A DNA stretch of 64,000 nucleotides from JAPSGB01 sp963775185. Its GTDB lineage: Bacteria > Myxococcota_A > Polyangia > Polyangiales > Polyangiaceae. The DNA is taken from contig CAVZIE010000050.1 in assembly GCA_963775185.1 (NCBI GenBank), positions 1 to 64,000 of the forward strand. Reading direction: 5' to 3'. Shown in pieces: positions 63,380 to 64,000 of the stretch. The position numbers and the translations under genes were made by a program. Every line of letters starts with the position of its first letter. Within the stretch, counting starts at the first letter, position 1. The notes under the pieces were generated by a model. The model ran no database searches, was not told the DNA's origin, and saw only the letters and a list, made by a program, of their open reading frames with translations.

Positions 63380-64000
63380 TCAGCGAGTGAACACCACGAG
63401 AGGCATCGTTGCCTGGCGGGGCCCGCGTTCCGGATCGTTCCACGTCACGGTCTGCGGCTGGGATTCGTCGATCGTTGCGCGCCGGTCGTCCACGGCCAGG
63501 CTCAGATACGCGACAAGCTCGGCGAGCCCTTGCTCGAGCGGCGCCTGTTCCACCAGCTCGGCGAGCGAGATCTGGCTCTGCGTCTGCAGTGCCCTGCGGA
63601 TCTGCGATGCGAGCCGTGCCTTGTCGACGTACACCTGGCTGAACAACGCATCCGTCGCGAAGTCCGCATCGCCCTCCTGCACGCTATCGCTGGCAATGAC
63701 CGGCGGATCCACCGGCGTGAACAAGGGTCGCTCGAGTGGCAGCGTGATCTCGGGCGACGCGGCGTCGACCTCCATGACCGTTCCAGGTGGCACGCTGTCG
63801 CGAAGATCGAGCGCACGTTGTTCGAGCCCGCGGATGAGCTGGACGATGCGGCGGTTCTCGAGCCACGCTCGATCATCGAGATACCGGCGAAGTTGCTCCG
63901 AAACACGCGCCACCGTGCGCTGCGCGACCTCGCCGGCCTCCAGCCAGTCGTAGTGGACGCGAAGCAGGCGCCGATCGGGCGCGAGCTCCTGGACCGCGTC
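63380..64000 (-). CDS. jetA: Wadjet protein JetA (DUF3375), partial at the window edge
   Basis: The 3' end of the MukF/kleisin-like first gene of the Wadjet operon is visible, with RYLDDRAWLENRRIVQLIRGLEQRALDL, FTPVDPPVIASDSVQEGDADFATDALFSQVYVDKARL and SLAELVEQAPLEQGLAELVAYL, ending ATMPLVVFTR. The frame stays open to position 64000, so the start is outside the window. The order jetA-jetB-jetC-jetD identifies a type I-like Wadjet system directed against small circular plasmids. Confidence 0.85.
   Translation of the reverse strand, partial: DAVQELAPDRRLLRVHYDWLEAGEVAQRTVARVSEQLRRYLDDRAWLENRRIVQLIRGLEQRALDLRDSVPPGTVMEVDAASPEITLPLERPLFTPVDPPVIASDSVQEGDADFATDALFSQVYVDKARLASQIRRALQTQSQISLAELVEQAPLEQGLAELVAYLSLAVDDRRATIDESQPQTVTWNDPERGPRQATMPLVVFTR

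Overview
The window is about 70% G+C chromosomal DNA of a myxobacterium (Myxococcota). The evidence is a MYXO-CTERM surface protein at the left end, many Cys-rich and Asp/Ser/Gly-rich lipoproteins, RCC1-like and DUF4215-type proteins, several Uma2 genes and typical G+C-rich codon use. I cannot name the species. No rRNA or tRNA gene was recognised.

Left part (1-33.4 kb), mostly core genes. MYXO-CTERM FG-GAP protein; AarF/ABC1 kinase-like protein; Uma2 protein; phosphatidylserine synthase (pssA); a YbgF/CpoB and LysM envelope pair; MarC protein; penicillin acylase-family lipoprotein; an arsR-arsD-arsA operon whose ArsA carries a C-terminal thioredoxin-like domain; a haem operon (conserved gene, HemX/CcsA-like protein, hemA, hemC); a secreted TldD/TldE-like pair; an HNH endonuclease; a frameshifted lpxK; gcvPB; several lipoproteins; a formylglycine-generating-enzyme-like protein; and a tetR-Rieske oxygenase pair.

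Middle part (33.4-52 kb), accessory and heavily rearranged. It holds an IS110-family element with a strongly structured leader (a bridge-RNA candidate), a serpin pseudogene carrying a 52-bp tandem array and a 365-bp inverted-repeat element, two near-identical Uma2 genes in inverted orientation, a decayed ECF sigma/SDR pair, a PIN/RHH toxin-antitoxin pair, orphan or chimeric toxin-antitoxin remnants, a TauD-like gene with a second truncated copy, and blocks of a modular repeat with FRT-like hairpins. Twin perfect palindromes lie at 46.25-46.31 kb.

Right part (52-64 kb). An epimerase gene is followed by a glycosyltransferase / radical SAM-SPASM / WG-repeat locus that keeps its protein sequence but changes frame about once per 100 bases. 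Then come a RelA/SpoT-domain gene coupled to a glycine-zipper protein, and a Wadjet plasmid-defence operon (jetA-jetB-jetC-jetD, minus strand) whose jetA runs off the right edge.

The most unusual feature overall is a dispersed 20-bp repeat, consensus CCGGTCCGGCGCGGAATCCC. About 20 good copies lie in the 64 kb in both orientations. Most are just after genes, but several are in frame inside coding sequences. Isolated single-base frameshifts elsewhere (genes at 0.6, 26.0, 38.7, 48.4 and 50.35 kb) mean that consensus errors must be kept in mind when calling pseudogenes.
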